DNA of 35,776 nt from Streptomyces sp. SID4985 (GCF_009863025.1 NZ_WWIR01000441.1:1-35776), one strand, 5' to 3'. Shown: positions 16,373-24,759, numbered from the stretch's first letter. Notes: a model not told the origin generated them from the sequence alone. Program-made: numbers and translations.

Positions 16373-17251
16373 ATGCAGGGCACGGTCGACGGCTTCGACT
16401 ACGGGGTGGTCACCCCTCTTGCGGGCTATCTGATGGCGTGCCTCGGCGGCGCCCTCGGACTGCGCTGTGTGGCACGGTCTCTGCTGGTCACACGCGTGTG
16501 GCGGTCCGCGTGGCTGGCGCTCGGGTCGGTCGCGATCGGCTCCGGCATCTGGACCATGCACTTCATCGCCATGATGGGCTTCTCCATCGCCGGGACGCCG
16601 CTCCGCTTCGACGGCCCCATGACCTGGGCGAGCCTCGGACTCGCCGTCGTCATGGTCGGCGTCGGGATCTTCATCGTCGGTTACCGGGGCACCGACCGCA
16701 CCTCGCTCGTCACCGGCGGCACGATCACCGGTCTGGGCGTCGCTTCAATGCACTACCTCGGCATGGCGGCGGTCCGCTTCGGCGGGCACTTCGCCTACAA
16801 CACGCTCACCGTGGCCGCCTCCGTCGTCATCGCCGTCGCGGCCGCCACCACCGCCCTGTGGGCCGCCGGACGCGTCCGGGGCCTCGCGGGCAGCGTCGGC
16901 GCGAGCCTTCTGCTGGGCCTCGCCGTCACCGGCATGCACTACACCGGCATGGCCGCCCTCGGCGTCCACCTGCACCACACCGCGCACGCCACCCCGCCCG
17001 GCGCACCCGCCGAGGCGCTTCTGCCGATCCTCGTCGGACCGCTCGCCCTGCTGCTCCTCACCGGCGTCGTCGTCATCTTCGACCCGCTGATGGTCAAGGG
17101 CGGGCAGCGCCGTCCGGCCGCCGAGTCCAAACCGGGTGTCCCGGCCGCCACCATCGCCTCCCACCAGCACCTCCGCGCGCCGCACCGGCCCGCCCGCCTG
17201 CCCGTCGGCCATGCCGGGGCGCAGGGCTCCCGGGCTCCGCGCGGCCACTGA
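16373..17251 (+). CDS. MHYT-domain integral membrane sensor
   Basis: A 292-residue membrane protein with three MHYT-type motifs, MHFIAMMGF (~62-70), MHYLGMAAV (~126-134) and MHYTGMAAL (~188-196), each at the end of a transmembrane helix, and about seven hydrophobic segments. The MHYT domain is proposed to bind copper through Met and His residues and to sense O2, CO or NO. Here there is no GGDEF/EAL output domain, only a short basic tail, so it may work alone or with a partner. ATG 16373 has GGAAGGG 9 nt upstream. The stop is 40 nt before uvrB, and that gap holds the uvrB promoter. The 281 nt upstream of the gene contain an AT-richer patch (16230-16265) but no clear operator. Confidence 0.88.
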   Translation: MQGTVDGFDYGVVTPLAGYLMACLGGALGLRCVARSLLVTRVWRSAWLALGSVAIGSGIWTMHFIAMMGFSIAGTPLRFDGPMTWASLGLAVVMVGVGIFIVGYRGTDRTSLVTGGTITGLGVASMHYLGMAAVRFGGHFAYNTLTVAASVVIAVAAATTALWAAGRVRGLAGSVGASLLLGLAVTGMHYTGMAALGVHLHHTAHATPPGAPAEALLPILVGPLALLLLTGVVVIFDPLMVKGGQRRPAAESKPGVPAATIASHQHLRAPHRPARLPVGHAGAQGSRAPRGH

Positions 17252-17261
17252 CCCGGACCCG

Positions 17262-17284
17262 TTGTCAGTGGGGGGTCGTACGGT
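17262..17284 (+). promoter_or_regulatory. RecA-independent DNA-damage promoter of uvrB
   Basis: TTGTCAGTG (17262-17270), 8 nt, TACGGT (17279-17284), then 7 nt to ATG 17292. All fixed positions of the consensus tTGTCRgtg-N8-TAnnnT match. The predicted transcription start falls on or next to the ATG, giving a leaderless mRNA. The in-frame GTG at 17283 overlaps the -10 box and so should not be in the mRNA. Confidence 0.85.
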
Positions 17285-17291
17285 GGATGAC

Positions 17292-19457
17292 ATGCGGCCC
17301 GTTTCCCAGATCGAACGCACGGTGGCGCCCTTCGAGGTCGTCAGCCCCTACCAGCCCAGCGGCGACCAGCCGGCGGCCATCGCCGACCTGGCCAAGCGCA
17401 TCGAGGCCGGGGAGAAGGACGTCGTCCTGCTCGGCGCGACCGGCACCGGCAAGTCCGCCACCACGGCGTGGATGATCGAGAAGCTCCAGCGCCCCACCCT
17501 CGTGATGGCGCCGAACAAGACACTGGCCGCCCAGCTGGCCAACGAGTTCCGCGAGCTCCTGCCGAACAACGCGGTCGAATACTTCGTCTCGTACTACGAC
17601 TACTACCAGCCCGAGGCGTACGTCCCGCAGTCGGACACCTACATCGAGAAGGACTCCTCGATCAACGAGGAGGTCGAGCGCCTGCGCCACTCGGCGACGA
17701 ACTCCCTGCTCACCCGGCGTGACGTGATCGTGGTCGCCTCGGTGTCCTGCATCTACGGCCTCGGCACCCCGCAGGAGTACGTGGACCGCATGGTCCCGCT
17801 GCGCGTGGGCGACGAGATCGACCGCGACGAGCTGCTGCGCCGCTTCGTCGACATCCAGTACACGCGCAACGACATGGCCTTCACCCGCGGCACCTTCCGC
17901 GTGCGCGGCGACACCATCGAGATCTTCCCGGTCTACGAGGAACTGGCCGTCCGGATCGAGATGTTCGGTGACGAGATCGAGGCGCTGTCCACGCTCCACC
18001 CCGTCACCGGCGAGATCATCACCGACGACCAGCAGCTCTACGTCTTCCCGGCCTCGCACTACATCGCCGGTCCGGAGCGCCTGGAGCGGGCGGTCAACGA
18101 CATCGAGAAGGAGCTCGTCGAGCGTCTCTCGGAGCTGGAGAAGCAGGGCAAGCTCCTGGAGGCCCAGCGGCTGCGGATGCGCACCACCTACGACATCGAG
18201 ATGCTCCGCCAGATCGGCAGCTGCTCCGGCGTCGAGAACTACTCGATGCACTTCGACGGCCGGCTCCCCGGCTCCGCGCCCAACACCCTGCTGGACTACT
18301 TCCCGGACGACTTCCTGCTCGTCATCGACGAGTCCCACGTCACGGTCCCGCAGATCGGCGCCATGTACGAGGGCGACGCCTCCCGTAAGCGCACCCTGGT
18401 CGACCACGGCTTCCGGCTGCCCTCCGCGCTGGACAACCGCCCGCTGAAGTGGGAGGAGTTCCAGAAGCGCGTCGGCCAGACCGTCTATCTGTCCGCGACC
18501 CCGGGCGCCTACGAACTCTCCCGCGGCGACGGTGTCGTGGAGCAGATCATCCGCCCGACCGGACTGATCGACCCCGAGGTGGTGGTCAAGCCCACCGAGG
18601 GCCAGATCGACGACCTGGTGCACGAGATCCGCGAGCGCACCGCGAAGGACGAGCGCGTCCTGGTCACCACCCTCACCAAGAAGATGGCCGAGGACCTCAC
18701 CGACTACTTCCTGGAACTCGGTATCCAGGTGCGCTACCTGCACAGCGACGTGGACACCCTGCGCCGCGTGGAGCTGCTGCGCGAGCTGCGCGCCGGTGAG
18801 TTCGACGTCCTGGTCGGCATCAACCTCCTGCGCGAGGGCCTGGACCTGCCCGAGGTGTCCCTCGTGGCCATCCTCGACGCCGACAAGGAGGGCTTCCTGC
18901 GCTCGGGGACCTCACTGATCCAGACCATCGGCCGCGCGGCGCGCAACGTCTCCGGCCAGGTCCACATGTACGCCGACAAGATCACCCCGGCGATGGCGAA
19001 GGCCATCGACGAGACCAACCGGCGCCGCGAGAAGCAGGTCGCCTACAACAAGGCCAACGGCATCGATCCGCAGCCGCTGCGCAAGAAGATCAACGACATC
19101 GTCGCGCAGATCGCCCGCGAAGACGTGGACACCGAGCAGCTGCTCGGCTCGGGCTACCGCAAGCAGAAGGACGGCAAGCCGGCCAAGGCGCCCGTGCCGT
19201 CGCTCGGCGGCAAGGCGGCGAAGAACGCCAAGGACGCCGACACCAAGGCGGCGAAGTCCACGAAGTCCGCGCGGGGCAAGGGCGCCGCGCCGACCGACCG
19301 TCCGGCGGCCGAGCTGGCGGAGCAGATCGAGGAGATGACCGAGCGGATGCGCGCCGCGGCCGCAGAGCTGAAGTTCGAGATCGCCGCCCGGCTGCGCGAC
19401 GAGGTCTCCGAGATGAAGAAGGAGCTGCGCCAGATGCGGGAGGCGGGCCTCGCCTGA
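17292..19457 (+). CDS. uvrB: UvrABC excinuclease subunit B
   Basis: A 721-residue damage-verifying helicase of nucleotide excision repair. Walker A is GATGTGKS (~48-55); the beta-hairpin that inserts at the lesion is [16 protein letters not shown] (~97-112); Walker B is VIDESH; motif VI is QTIGRAARN. The C-terminal UVR domain ([21 protein letters not shown], then [10 protein letters not shown]) contacts UvrC. Between the helicase and UVR domain sits a Lys/Ala-rich linker of ~50 residues ([24 protein letters not shown]) not found in E. coli UvrB. ATG 17292 is preferred over GTG 17283 because the -10 box covers the latter. A GC-rich dyad follows the stop. Confidence 0.96.
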   Translation: MRPVSQIERTVAPFEVVSPYQPSGDQPAAIADLAKRIEAGEKDVVLLGATGTGKSATTAWMIEKLQRPTLVMAPNKTLAAQLANEFRELLPNNAVEYFVSYYDYYQPEAYVPQSDTYIEKDSSINEEVERLRHSATNSLLTRRDVIVVASVSCIYGLGTPQEYVDRMVPLRVGDEIDRDELLRRFVDIQYTRNDMAFTRGTFRVRGDTIEIFPVYEELAVRIEMFGDEIEALSTLHPVTGEIITDDQQLYVFPASHYIAGPERLERAVNDIEKELVERLSELEKQGKLLEAQRLRMRTTYDIEMLRQIGSCSGVENYSMHFDGRLPGSAPNTLLDYFPDDFLLVIDESHVTVPQIGAMYEGDASRKRTLVDHGFRLPSALDNRPLKWEEFQKRVGQTVYLSATPGAYELSRGDGVVEQIIRPTGLIDPEVVVKPTEGQIDDLVHEIRERTAKDERVLVTTLTKKMAEDLTDYFLELGIQVRYLHSDVDTLRRVELLRELRAGEFDVLVGINLLREGLDLPEVSLVAILDADKEGFLRSGTSLIQTIGRAARNVSGQVHMYADKITPAMAKAIDETNRRREKQVAYNKANGIDPQPLRKKINDIVAQIAREDVDTEQLLGSGYRKQKDGKPAKAPVPSLGGKAAKNAKDADTKAAKSTKSARGKGAAPTDRPAAELAEQIEEMTERMRAAAAELKFEIAARLRDEVSEMKKELRQMREAGLA

Positions 19458-19461
19458 CCCT

Positions 19462-19533
19462 CCGGACACGGTCCGGCCCCCGCCCGTGTGCGATGTGTTG
19501 CAACACCGACACAAAGCGCGGGGCGGGGGTCGG
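19462..19533 (+). terminator. Compound hairpin after uvrB
   Basis: A small hairpin CCGGAC/GTCCGG (19462-19476) overlaps the base of a larger one: CCGGCCCCCGCCC at 19473-19485 pairs with GGGCGGGGGTCGG at 19521-19533 (13 pairs, one G-T). The large loop contains the perfect palindrome GTGTTGCAACAC (19495-19506). It lies 4 nt after the uvrB stop and upstream of the terD promoter region, so termination is the simplest role; an operator role for the inner palindrome is possible. Confidence 0.6.
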
Positions 19534-19552
19534 CACGTCCGGTGCCCCTGCG

Positions 19553-19582
19553 TAGGGTTCCTGACAACCGCGTGACACGCGG
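19553..19582 (+). promoter_or_regulatory. terD -10 box and overlapping palindrome
   Basis: TAGGGT at 19553-19558 is a plausible -10 box. Ten bases further on is the perfect dyad CCGCGTG-A-CACGCGG (19568-19582), placed around +3 to +17 if that box is used, which is a typical repressor position. No good -35 is seen. Confidence 0.45.
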
Positions 19583-19614
19583 CAACAGGGGAAACGCCGA
19601 GAGGGGATTCAGCC

Positions 19615-20193
19615 GTGTCCGTCAACTTGTCCAAGGGCCAGGCCATCAGTCTGGAGAAGCAGGACGGGGCCAGCCTGACCGCGGTCCGCATGGGCCTCGG
19701 CTGGCAGGCGGCCAAGCGGCGCGGCCTGTTCGGCTCGCGCACCCGCGAGATCGACCTGGACGCCTCGGCGGTCCTCTTCTCCGAGAAGCAGCCGGTCGAC
19801 GTCGTCTTCTTCCGCCACCTCGTGAGCGACGACGGCTCGGTCCGGCACACCGGGGACAACCTGGTCGGCGGCGTCGGCCACGGCGGGGACGACGAGGCCG
19901 TCCTCGTGGACCTCCAGCGCGTCCCGGCCCACATCGACCAGATCGTGTTCACGGTGAACTCGTTCTCGGGCCAGACCTTCCAGGAGGTGGAGAACGCCTT
20001 CTGCCGTCTGGTCGACGAGACCAATGGCCAGGAGCTGGCCCGCTACACACTGGCGGGCGGCGGCGAGTACACCGCCCAGATCATGGCCAAGGTCCACCGC
20101 GCGGGCCAGGGCTGGAAGCTGACGGCGCTCGGCGAGCCGGCCCGGGGCCGCACCTTCCAGGACCTGATGCCGACGATCCTGCCGCACCTGTAG
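19615..20193 (+). CDS. terD: TerD-family stress/tellurium-resistance protein
   Basis: A 192-residue single TerD domain. Markers are the start MSVNLSKGQAISLEKQDG, the acidic calcium-binding stretches (REIDLDASAVLF; GDDEAVLVDLQRVP) and the FTVNSFSGQTFQEVENAFCRLVDE block. TerD proteins bind Ca2+ and are tied to tellurite, phage and envelope stress resistance; Streptomyces has many copies, some affecting development. It is cytoplasmic and has no signal peptide. GTG 19615 is preceded by GAGAGGGGA. The neighbour terC belongs to the classic ter gene set, but here a terminator-like dyad and a riboswitch separate them. Confidence 0.92.
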   Translation: MSVNLSKGQAISLEKQDGASLTAVRMGLGWQAAKRRGLFGSRTREIDLDASAVLFSEKQPVDVVFFRHLVSDDGSVRHTGDNLVGGVGHGGDDEAVLVDLQRVPAHIDQIVFTVNSFSGQTFQEVENAFCRLVDETNGQELARYTLAGGGEYTAQIMAKVHRAGQGWKLTALGEPARGRTFQDLMPTILPHL

Positions 20194-20203
20194 AGGGAGG
20201 GAT

Positions 20204-20268
20204 GATCAAGCGCTGGCAAAGGGGTCCTGACCTGCTCACTTGATCTTTATTTTACCTTTCTCTTTACT
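20204..20268 (+). terminator. Dyad with T-rich tail between terD and terC
   Basis: GATCAAG (20204-20210) and CTTGATC (20239-20245) form a 7-bp stem with a 28-nt loop, directly followed by a pyrimidine tract (TTTATTTTACC, then TTTCTCTTTACT). This AT-rich patch is very unusual for the genome. It could end the terD transcript, or TTGATC (20240-20245) with TTTACT (20263-20268) at a 17-nt spacing could be the terC promoter; the two readings are not exclusive. Confidence 0.45.
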
Positions 20269-20300
20269 GTTCCTTGGCTATTGGGGTACTGTCGTCCGTA

Positions 20301-20440
20301 CGGAGGGGAGTACTCCTCATCGCGGCGCACCCGTCAATACGGACCCGAATGGTCCCGGGGCGTCGGCCCGCACAGCGGGTGGAAGAGACCTCCGGCAGCA
20401 GCGACAAGCTGATGTGTTTGCCGTTACCCCATGCCGGAGG
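20301..20440 (+). ncRNA. yybP-ykoY (Mn2+) riboswitch and expression platform for terC
   Basis: The aptamer spans about 20301-20394. CGGAGG (20301-20306) and CCTCCG (20389-20394) close helix P1; the conserved GGGGAGTA (20305-20312), CCGTCAATACGG (20331-20342) and GAAGAGACC (20382-20390) blocks match the yybP-ykoY family, which senses Mn2+ and often precedes TerC-type exporters. The 3' side of P1, CCTCCGGCA (20389-20397), can instead pair perfectly with TGCCGGAGG (20432-20440), which contains the terC Shine-Dalgarno GGAGG. Metal binding should hold P1 and free the ribosome site: a translational ON switch. Confidence 0.88.
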
Positions 20441-20444
20441 TGCA

Positions 20445-21449
20445 GTGGAAGTCTCCGTGACCCTTTGGGTCCTCACCATCGCGGGCCTCGCCGCGCTGAT
20501 CGCCGTCGATTTCTTCATCGGCCGCAAGCCGCACGAGGTCTCCATCAAGGAAGCGGGCATCTGGACGGCCGTCTGGATCGCCCTGGCCGGACTCTTCGGC
20601 CTCGGTCTGTTCGTCTTCGGCGGCGGCCGCCCGGCCGGAGAGTTCTTCGCCGGCTTCATCACCGAGAAGTCGCTGAGCGTCGACAACCTCTTCGTCTTCG
20701 TCCTGATCATGGCGAAGTTCGCCGTCCCCACGCGGTACCAGCAGCGCGTGCTGCTCGTCGGCGTGCTCATAGCCCTGGTCCTGCGGGCGGTCTTCATCGC
20801 CGCCGGAGCCGCGATCATCGCCAGCTTCTCCTGGGTGTTCTTCATCTTCGGCGCCTTCCTGATCTGGACCGCCTGGAAGCTCGTCCAGGACGCCCGGTCC
20901 GGTCAGGACGACGAGGAGTACGAAGAGAACAAGCTGCTGAAGGCGGCGGAGCGCAGGTTCGGCGTGGCCGACCGCTACCACGGCACCAAGCTGTGGATCC
21001 AGCAGAACGGCAAGCGGGTCATGACCCCGATGCTGGTCGTGATGCTGGCCATCGGCACCACCGACGTGCTCTTCGCGCTGGACTCGATCCCCGCGATCTT
21101 CGGCCTGACCCAGGACCCGTACATCGTCTTCACCGCCAACGCCTTCGCCCTGATGGGTCTGCGGCAGCTGTACTTCCTCATAGGCGGCCTGCTGAGCAAG
21201 CTGGTGCACCTGTCCTACGGCCTGTCGATCATCCTGGGCTTCATCGGTGTCAAGCTGGTGCTGCACGCCCTGCACGAGTCCGGGGTGCACGTCCCGGAGA
21301 TCAGCATTCCGGTCTCCCTCGGCGTGATCTGCGGCGTCCTGATCGTCACCACGGTCACCAGCCTGCTCGCGACCCGCAAGCAGGCGGCTCTGGAGGCGGC
21401 CGAGGGCAAGGGCGGCAAGGACCAGGCGAAGGCCGACGTGGACGCCTGA
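20445..21449 (+). CDS. terC: TerC-family integral membrane metal exporter
   Basis: A 334-residue membrane protein with about nine hydrophobic helices. TerC hallmarks are TEKSLSVDNLFVFVLIMAKF in the first half and GTTDVLFALDSIPAIFGLTQDP in the second, each with the buried acidic residues thought to bind metal. A charged cytoplasmic loop (DARSGQDDEEYEENKLLKAAERR) lies between. Members under yybP-ykoY control (Alx, MeeF/MeeY types) export Mn2+, some loading secreted enzymes. GTG 20445 is supported by GGAGG at 20436-20440; GTG 20457 is a less likely alternative. The C-terminal tail is short and Lys/Asp-rich. Confidence 0.93.
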   Translation: MEVSVTLWVLTIAGLAALIAVDFFIGRKPHEVSIKEAGIWTAVWIALAGLFGLGLFVFGGGRPAGEFFAGFITEKSLSVDNLFVFVLIMAKFAVPTRYQQRVLLVGVLIALVLRAVFIAAGAAIIASFSWVFFIFGAFLIWTAWKLVQDARSGQDDEEYEENKLLKAAERRFGVADRYHGTKLWIQQNGKRVMTPMLVVMLAIGTTDVLFALDSIPAIFGLTQDPYIVFTANAFALMGLRQLYFLIGGLLSKLVHLSYGLSIILGFIGVKLVLHALHESGVHVPEISIPVSLGVICGVLIVTTVTSLLATRKQAALEAAEGKGGKDQAKADVDA

Positions 21450-21468
21450 CGCCCGCGGCGGCACCCGG

Positions 21469-21534
21469 AGTGATGCCCGGCAGAGACGGAATGCGAAGCG
21501 TGTCCGTCTCTGCCACCATCGCTGCATGATCACT
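21469..21534 (+). promoter_or_regulatory. Strong dyad spanning the chaA start region
   Basis: GGCAGAGACGGA (21479-21490) and TCCGTCTCTGCC (21503-21514) form a perfect 12-bp stem with a 12-nt loop. An outer 6-bp pair, AGTGAT (21469-21474) with ATCACT (21529-21534), would enclose the chaA ATG (21526). It begins 29 nt after the terC stop (20 nt for the outer arm). It may be a terminator, an operator, or an RNA structure controlling chaA translation. Confidence 0.6.
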
Positions 21535-22626
21535 CGGCTCGGGTCGCTCGCCGCACGGTGGACGCTCCTCGTGCCGGTGCTCGCGATCGTCCTGCTGGCC
21601 CTGACCTGGGGGCGCGAGCTGCCCGTGGGGTTCGTCGCGCTGGTCACCCTGGTGCTCGCCGGGGCCGTCCTCGCGGCCGTGCACCACGCGGAGGTCGTCG
21701 CGCACCGGGTCGGCGAACCCTTCGGCTCCCTGGTGCTGGCCGTCGCCGTGACGATCATCGAAGTGGCGCTGATCGTCACCCTCATGATCGACGGAGGAGA
21801 GAAGGGCGCCACCCTGGCCCGGGACACCGTCTTCGCCGCCGTGATGATCACCTGCAACGGCATCCTCGGCCTCTGCCTCCTGGTCGCCTCGCTGCACCAC
21901 GGCACGGCGGTGTTCAACCCCGAGGGCACCGGAGCGGCCCTCGCGACGGTGGCGACCCTGGCCACGCTCAGCCTCGTCCTGCCGACGTTCACCACCAGCA
22001 AGCCCGGCCCCGAGTTCTCCAGCGTGCAACTGTCGTTCGCCGCGCTGTCCTCGCTCGTCCTCTACGGCCTGTTCGTGGCCACCCAGACCGTGCGGCACCG
22101 CGACTACTTCCTCCCGGTCACCCGGGAGGGCGAGATCATCGCCGCCGACCGACACGCCGAGCCCCCGACCGCCCGCCGCGCCTGGATCAGCCTCGGTCTG
22201 CTCGGCCTCGCACTGGTGGGAGTGGTCGGCCTGGCCAAGGGGGTGTCGCCCACCATCGAGTCCGCGGTGGAGCGGGCGGGGCTGCACCATGCGGTCGTCG
22301 GCGTGATCATCGCCCTGCTCGTGCTGCTGCCCGAGACGATCGCCGCCCTGCGCGCCGCCCGCCGTGACCGCGTCCAGACCAGCCTCAACCTCGCGCTCGG
22401 CTCCGCCATGGCCAGCATCGGCCTGACCATCCCCGCCGTCGCCCTGGCCTCCTTCTGGCTGCCCGGCCCGCTCGTGCTGGGCCTCGGCTCCACGCACATG
22501 CTGCTGCTCGCGCTGACCGTGATCGTCGGCACCCTGACGGTCGTACCCGGCCGCGCCACCCCGCTCCAGGGCGGCGTCCACCTGGTCGTGTTCGCGGCCT
22601 ACCTGGAGCTGGCGGTCAATCCATAG
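21526..22626 (+). CDS. chaA: ChaA-type calcium/cation:proton antiporter
   Basis: A 366-residue antiporter of the CaCA superfamily. Two inverted alpha-repeats are seen: GEPFGSLVLAVAVTIIEVALIVTLM in the first half and NLALGSAMASIGLTIPAVALASFW in the second, each embedded in a series of hydrophobic helices (about eleven in all). Such proteins expel Ca2+ (or Na+/K+) in exchange for protons. No Shine-Dalgarno precedes ATG 21526; instead a 12-bp dyad ends 11 nt upstream. Its position after riboswitch-controlled terC suggests a shared role in divalent-metal balance, by inference. Confidence 0.92.
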   Translation: MITRLGSLAARWTLLVPVLAIVLLALTWGRELPVGFVALVTLVLAGAVLAAVHHAEVVAHRVGEPFGSLVLAVAVTIIEVALIVTLMIDGGEKGATLARDTVFAAVMITCNGILGLCLLVASLHHGTAVFNPEGTGAALATVATLATLSLVLPTFTTSKPGPEFSSVQLSFAALSSLVLYGLFVATQTVRHRDYFLPVTREGEIIAADRHAEPPTARRAWISLGLLGLALVGVVGLAKGVSPTIESAVERAGLHHAVVGVIIALLVLLPETIAALRAARRDRVQTSLNLALGSAMASIGLTIPAVALASFWLPGPLVLGLGSTHMLLLALTVIVGTLTVVPGRATPLQGGVHLVVFAAYLELAVNP

Positions 22627-22713
22627 CCGTCCGGCACCGCCCGAAGCCGCCGTGATAGACCGGTCCGACGAGCGGTCGTGGACGTACCGCACCCCTTACG
22701 GACCGGAGGAACC

Positions 22714-23187
22714 GTGCCCCGCACCCTGGCCAGCGCCCCGATCATGATTCTCAACGGGCCCAATCTGAACCTCCTCGGCCAGCGGCAGCCCGAGATCTAC
22801 GGCAAGGACACGCTCGCCGACGTGGAGGCGATGTGCGTCGCGGCGGCGGCGCGGTACGGCGGCACCGTGGACTTCCGGCAGTCCAACCATGAGGGCGAAC
22901 TGGTGGACTGGATCCACGAGGCACGGCTCGGCCACGCCGGGATCGTCATCAACCCCGGGGCCTACTCCCACACCTCGGTCGCGATCCTGGACGCGCTCAA
23001 CACCTGCGACGGGATGCCCGTCGTCGAGGTGCACATCTCCAACATCCACCAGCGCGAGTCGTTCCGGCACCACTCGTACGTCTCGCTGCGCGCCGACGGC
23101 GTGATCGCGGGCTGCGGAGTGCAGGGTTACGTCTTCGCGGTCGAGCGGGTCGCCACGCTGGCCGGGGCGGCGCGGGCGGACGCGTAG
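22714..23187 (+). CDS. aroQ: Type II 3-dehydroquinate dehydratase
   Basis: A 157-residue type II enzyme that converts 3-dehydroquinate to 3-dehydroshikimate in the shikimate pathway. The active-site motifs are [19 protein letters not shown] (catalytic Tyr at ~29), [35 protein letters not shown] and [19 protein letters not shown] (catalytic His). It is nearly identical in layout to the S. coelicolor enzyme of known structure (a dodecamer). GTG 22714 follows GGAGG at 22705-22709 by 4 nt. No other shikimate gene is nearby. It ends 21 nt from the convergent hydrolase gene; that gap contains the palindrome GGGCGCGCCC, which may aid termination. Confidence 0.95.
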   Translation: MPRTLASAPIMILNGPNLNLLGQRQPEIYGKDTLADVEAMCVAAAARYGGTVDFRQSNHEGELVDWIHEARLGHAGIVINPGAYSHTSVAILDALNTCDGMPVVEVHISNIHQRESFRHHSYVSLRADGVIAGCGVQGYVFAVERVATLAGAARADA

Positions 23188-23208
23188 CGGGCGCGCCCGG
23201 GCGCCGTC

Positions 23209-23865
23209 TCACCAGCCGCGCGCGTGCCACTCCGGCAGGTGCGGGCGCTCGGCGCCCAGGGTGGTGTCGTCGCCGTGGCCGGGGTAGACCCAGGTCTCGT
23301 CGGGCAGCACGTCGAAGATCTTCGTCTCCACGTCGTGGATGAGGCTCGCGAACGCCTCGGGGTCCTGGTGCGTGTTGCCGACGCCGCCCGGGAAGAGGCA
23401 GTCGCCGGTGAAGACGTGCGGGTGGCCGTGCGGGTCGTCGTAGACCAGGGCGATGGAGCCCGGGGTGTGGCCGACGAGGTGGCGGGCGGTGAGTTCCACC
23501 TGTCCCACGCGGATGACGTCGCCGTCGTCCACCAGGACGTCCGTGGTGACCGGGATGCCGGGGGCGTCCTCGCGGCCTGCGTAGGTGCGCGCGCCCGTGG
23601 CGGCGGTGACGTCGGCGAGGGCCTGCCAGTGGTCGCCGTGCTGATGCGTGGTGACGACGGACGCGATGCCGTCGTCACCGATCGTGCCGAGGAGCGAGGG
23701 CGCGTCGTTGGCCGCGTCGATCAGCAGCTGCTCGTCGGTGGCCCGGCAGCGCAGCAGATAGGCGTTGTTGTTCATCGGGCCGACCGCGATCTTCGTGATC
23801 ATCAGGTCTTTGAGCTCGTGCACGTCGGCCGGTCCGCCGACCTTGACCTCGCCGCTGTACGTCAT
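23209..23865 (-). CDS. Metallo-beta-lactamase-fold hydrolase (glyoxalase II-like)
   Basis: A 218-residue MBL-fold protein. The metal-binding signature THQHGDHW is at ~73-80, the next ligand His is in ARHLVGHTPGSIAL, the bridging Asp is in VFTGDCLFPGG, and the last His is in VYPGHGDDTTLG. This order fits the small glyoxalase II-like hydrolase group acting on thioesters or related compounds; in actinomycetes the thiol could be mycothiol, an idea helped by the mycothiol-type enzyme gene upstream on the same strand. No Shine-Dalgarno is clear at ATG 23865. Confidence 0.87.
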   Translation of the reverse strand: MTYSGEVKVGGPADVHELKDLMITKIAVGPMNNNAYLLRCRATDEQLLIDAANDAPSLLGTIGDDGIASVVTTHQHGDHWQALADVTAATGARTYAGREDAPGIPVTTDVLVDDGDVIRVGQVELTARHLVGHTPGSIALVYDDPHGHPHVFTGDCLFPGGVGNTHQDPEAFASLIHDVETKIFDVLPDETWVYPGHGDDTTLGAERPHLPEWHARGW

Positions 23866-23925
23866 GGTGATCAGCCTATAGCGGGGGAGCGTGCGGTGGT
23901 CCGCCGAGGGGCGGGAGCCGGGGCC

Positions 23926-24615
23926 TCAGAGCGGGGGCAGTTCGGGCAGCGCCCCGCCCCGGACCGTCAGCGCGGAGCCGTCGCGGCGGCCGGCGAGCCA
24001 GCCGAGCAGCTCGGCGGCCGGTCCCTCTACCGTGACCGGACCGCCCGGGGCGCCGCCGCCGGTCGTCCGGGTCCGTCCCGTGTCGGAGACCAGAACCGTC
24101 GACGGGACGTCCGAGTGCCCCGCGAACCGCTCCGTGAGGAAGTCGGTCTCCCGCTCGGTGAACTCCGCCGGGAGGTCCTCCAGCTCGTAGCCGGTCCCGA
24201 GGTCCACATGGTGCAGCTCGACCTCGGCCCACCGCCGGAACGGCACCCGGGCCGCGATGTCGGTGACGCCGTTGCGCAGCTCCACGACGCGATTGCGGTC
24301 CTCCGGGGCCCCGGCCGTGCGCCGGAACCGGTCGGCGCTCTCGCGCAGGTCGTCGAGCTGGGCGGCGGGCGGGCGCGGGGCGTCACGGTCGATGTCGGCG
24401 TCGCGGGTCGCGGCGTCGGTGTACATGGGGCGGCCCTCCAGGACGTTCACGAGGGCGTCGGCGTTGCGGGAGAGATGGGCGAGGACGTGTCCGCGACTCC
24501 AGCCCGGAAGCCGTGACGGCTCGGCCAGTGACGCGTTGTCCAGTCCGGCGGCATCGCTCAGGAGCCGTTCCGTCGCCGCGTGTACACATGCCAGGTCATG
24601 AGCATCGTCGATCAT
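23926..24615 (-). CDS. Mycothiol-dependent maleylpyruvate isomerase-family enzyme
   Basis: A 229-residue protein of the DinB-like four-helix fold with the mycothiol-dependent maleylpyruvate isomerase N-domain (LPGWSRGHVLAHLSRNADALVNVLEG, carrying the metal-binding His, plus the later RWAEVELHHVDLGTGY) and a C-terminal lipid-transfer-like domain. Family members use mycothiol as cofactor; the substrate is open. ATG 24615 is chosen because TAGGGT ends 7 nt upstream on its strand with TTCACC 17 nt before it, a good promoter that implies a leaderless mRNA. It is divergent from uvrA. Confidence 0.82.
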   Translation of the reverse strand: MIDDAHDLACVHAATERLLSDAAGLDNASLAEPSRLPGWSRGHVLAHLSRNADALVNVLEGRPMYTDAATRDADIDRDAPRPPAAQLDDLRESADRFRRTAGAPEDRNRVVELRNGVTDIAARVPFRRWAEVELHHVDLGTGYELEDLPAEFTERETDFLTERFAGHSDVPSTVLVSDTGRTRTTGGGAPGGPVTVEGPAAELLGWLAGRRDGSALTVRGGALPELPPL

Positions 24616-24622
24616 GCGCCGA

Positions 24623-24651
24623 ACCCTAGCCCCGCCACTCCTTCGGGTGAA
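24623..24651 (-). promoter_or_regulatory. Promoter of the mycothiol-dependent enzyme gene
   Basis: Read on the minus strand: TTCACC (24651-24646), a 17-nt spacer, TAGGGT (24628-24623), then 7 nt to ATG 24615. The layout is that of a housekeeping-sigma promoter giving a leaderless transcript; it does not match the damage motif. Confidence 0.55.
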
Positions 24652-24759
24652 GGTGGCGAACCTGGCCCGGTAATCGAAAGCGCGTGCTATATCGTCGTGA
24701 GTGGCGCCGGGCATGTTCAAGGCCCCGAGGTTGTTATGCAACCGGGAATCCGACCGGCG

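Noticed and set aside
17283..17291. GTG 17283 as the uvrB start
   Set aside because: It has a G-rich site upstream at a good distance, but it overlaps the -10 box of the damage promoter and so would not be in the mRNA from that promoter.
19536..19558. Possible fifth damage promoter before terD (CGTCCGGTG, 8 nt, TAGGGT)
   Set aside because: Only the -10 and half of the upstream box fit; the TTGTC core is missing.
19615..21449. terD and terC as a classic tellurite-resistance operon
   Set aside because: A T-tailed dyad and a Mn2+ riboswitch separate them, and terA, terB, terE and terZ are absent; they look independently controlled.
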